Below are positions 14,206-14,604 of a stretch of 14,604 nucleotides of DNA, in pieces. Source of the stretch: an uncultured Pelagibacteraceae bacterium (GTDB lineage: Bacteria > Pseudomonadota > Alphaproteobacteria > Pelagibacterales > Pelagibacteraceae). Position 1 is the first letter of the stretch. Every line of letters begins with the position of its first letter. A program made the position numbers and the translations under genes. The notes under the pieces are model-generated. The model searched no databases. It saw nothing but the letters and a program-made list of their open reading frames with translations, and was not told where the DNA came from. The stretch spans positions 1 through 14,604 of the forward strand of contig CACANV010000010.1 in assembly GCA_902533955.1 (NCBI GenBank). The letters are read 5' to 3'.

Positions 14206-14604
14206 TCATTTTCTGGAGATCTTACTATCAGCAGTTAGTATTTTATCATTAACAAGACTTTCTTTAATAAATTCTAAAACTAATTCCTGATGTGGCCACG
14301 AACATTCAGAAAATACTATCCAATGACCATTTTTTAATATTTTGCCATCCCAACGCTGTTTACATTGTTTTCCATTTACTTTATTTCCCTTTTCATATTC
14401 AAACCATTTTATTCCTGGAATATCAGCAATCCACTTAAGGTCAGTTGAAGTTGCTTTCCAGTCATGAGTAAGGTCATCGGGGCTTGCAAAAACTAAAGAG
14501 TTTGCATGTTTTGCAGTTTTTAATTCACCTACTAAATATTGTCTGACAGGATTATTTTCTTCTCTAGGCCAACAATTAGGATTGAATGCAATAGTTCCTC
14601 CAAA
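14206..14604 (-). CDS. Unrecognised protein, C-terminal part (5' end outside window)
   Basis: An open frame enters from the window edge (first complete codon 14604-14602) and ends with TGA at 14208-14206, giving 132 residues with no internal stop. It begins FGGTIAFNPNCWPRE, continues with VRQYLVGELKTAKHANSLVFASPDDL and THDWKATSTDLKWIADIPGIKW, and ends in a segment with KQRWDGKILKNGHWIVFSE and WPHQELVLEF (all quoted in pieces). It is rich in Trp, which is unusual for noise in AT-rich DNA, and shows no membrane helix, so it is probably a globular protein. I do not recognise the family; it is not an evident MtnP or MtnK. The 19-nt spacing to mtnA implies one operon, hence a possible link to methylthioadenosine metabolism, but this is only context. 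Confidence 0.75.
   Translation of the reverse strand, partial: FGGTIAFNPNCWPREENNPVRQYLVGELKTAKHANSLVFASPDDLTHDWKATSTDLKWIADIPGIKWFEYEKGNKVNGKQCKQRWDGKILKNGHWIVFSECSWPHQELVLEFIKESLVNDKILTADSKISRK

Noticed and set aside
1..14604. CRISPR arrays, insertion sequences, phage genes, integration sites or defence systems.
   Set aside because: No repeat-spacer pattern, transposase, integrase or phage-like gene is seen. The tRNA-Leu gene has no duplicated 3' end nearby that I could find, and codon style is uniform throughout.

Overview
The window looks like a stretch of a streamlined marine alphaproteobacterial chromosome, most likely SAR11 (Pelagibacterales) or a close relative. The DNA is strongly AT-rich and proteins are rich in Lys, Asn and Ile. 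Genes are packed with gaps of a few bases or with overlapping ends, and no stretch over 300 bases lacks a gene. The gene content (TRAP transport, a ring-cleavage set, a phosphonate-ester-hydrolase-like sulfatase, PhyH oxygenase, TrpB2) fits a marine heterotroph. The taxonomic call is an inference from style and content; there is no rRNA marker here.

Layout. (1) 1-1359, minus strand: tRNA-Leu(UAG) followed after only 10 nt by the trigger factor gene tig, whose 3' end lies outside the window. (2) 1442-1857, plus strand: a DUF1289 cysteine-motif protein and, overlapping its stop codon, a 56-residue two-helix membrane protein that is easy to miss because it starts with GTG. (3) 1862-8189: an apparent catabolic and uptake module. 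On the minus strand, in order of transcription, lie a fumarylacetoacetate-hydrolase-family enzyme, a TRAP periplasmic binding protein, a GC-rich hairpin, a type I extradiol (VOC) dioxygenase and a PHBH/MhpA-type flavin hydroxylase. Divergently, on the plus strand, lie the two TRAP membrane subunits dctQ and dctM. (4) 8186-10540, minus strand: a formylglycine-type sulfatase or phosphonate monoester hydrolase and a PhyH-family Fe(II)/2-oxoglutarate oxygenase, 6 nt apart. (5) 10653-13123, plus strand: a TrpB2-type tryptophan synthase beta protein and a TTG-initiated DUF1015 protein. (6) 13113-14604, minus strand: methylthioribose-1-phosphate isomerase (mtnA), preceded 19 nt upstream by the 3' part of an unrecognised gene that runs off the window.

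How it fits together. The central module reads as a self-contained route for an aromatic acid. A TRAP transporter imports it, the flavin hydroxylase makes a catechol, the extradiol enzyme opens the ring, and the FAH-family enzyme cuts or hydrates the product. Every expected catalytic residue of the dioxygenase is visible, but the substrate is unknown and no alpha/beta hydrolase or aldolase of a classical meta pathway is present in the window. The hairpin after the binding-protein gene, a perfect TATAAT just before the dioxygenase start and a strong Shine-Dalgarno before dctP suggest that the binding protein is made in excess and the ring-attack enzymes are controlled separately. The sulfatase and PhyH pair is a second scavenging unit, probably for an esterified organosulfur or organophosphorus compound.
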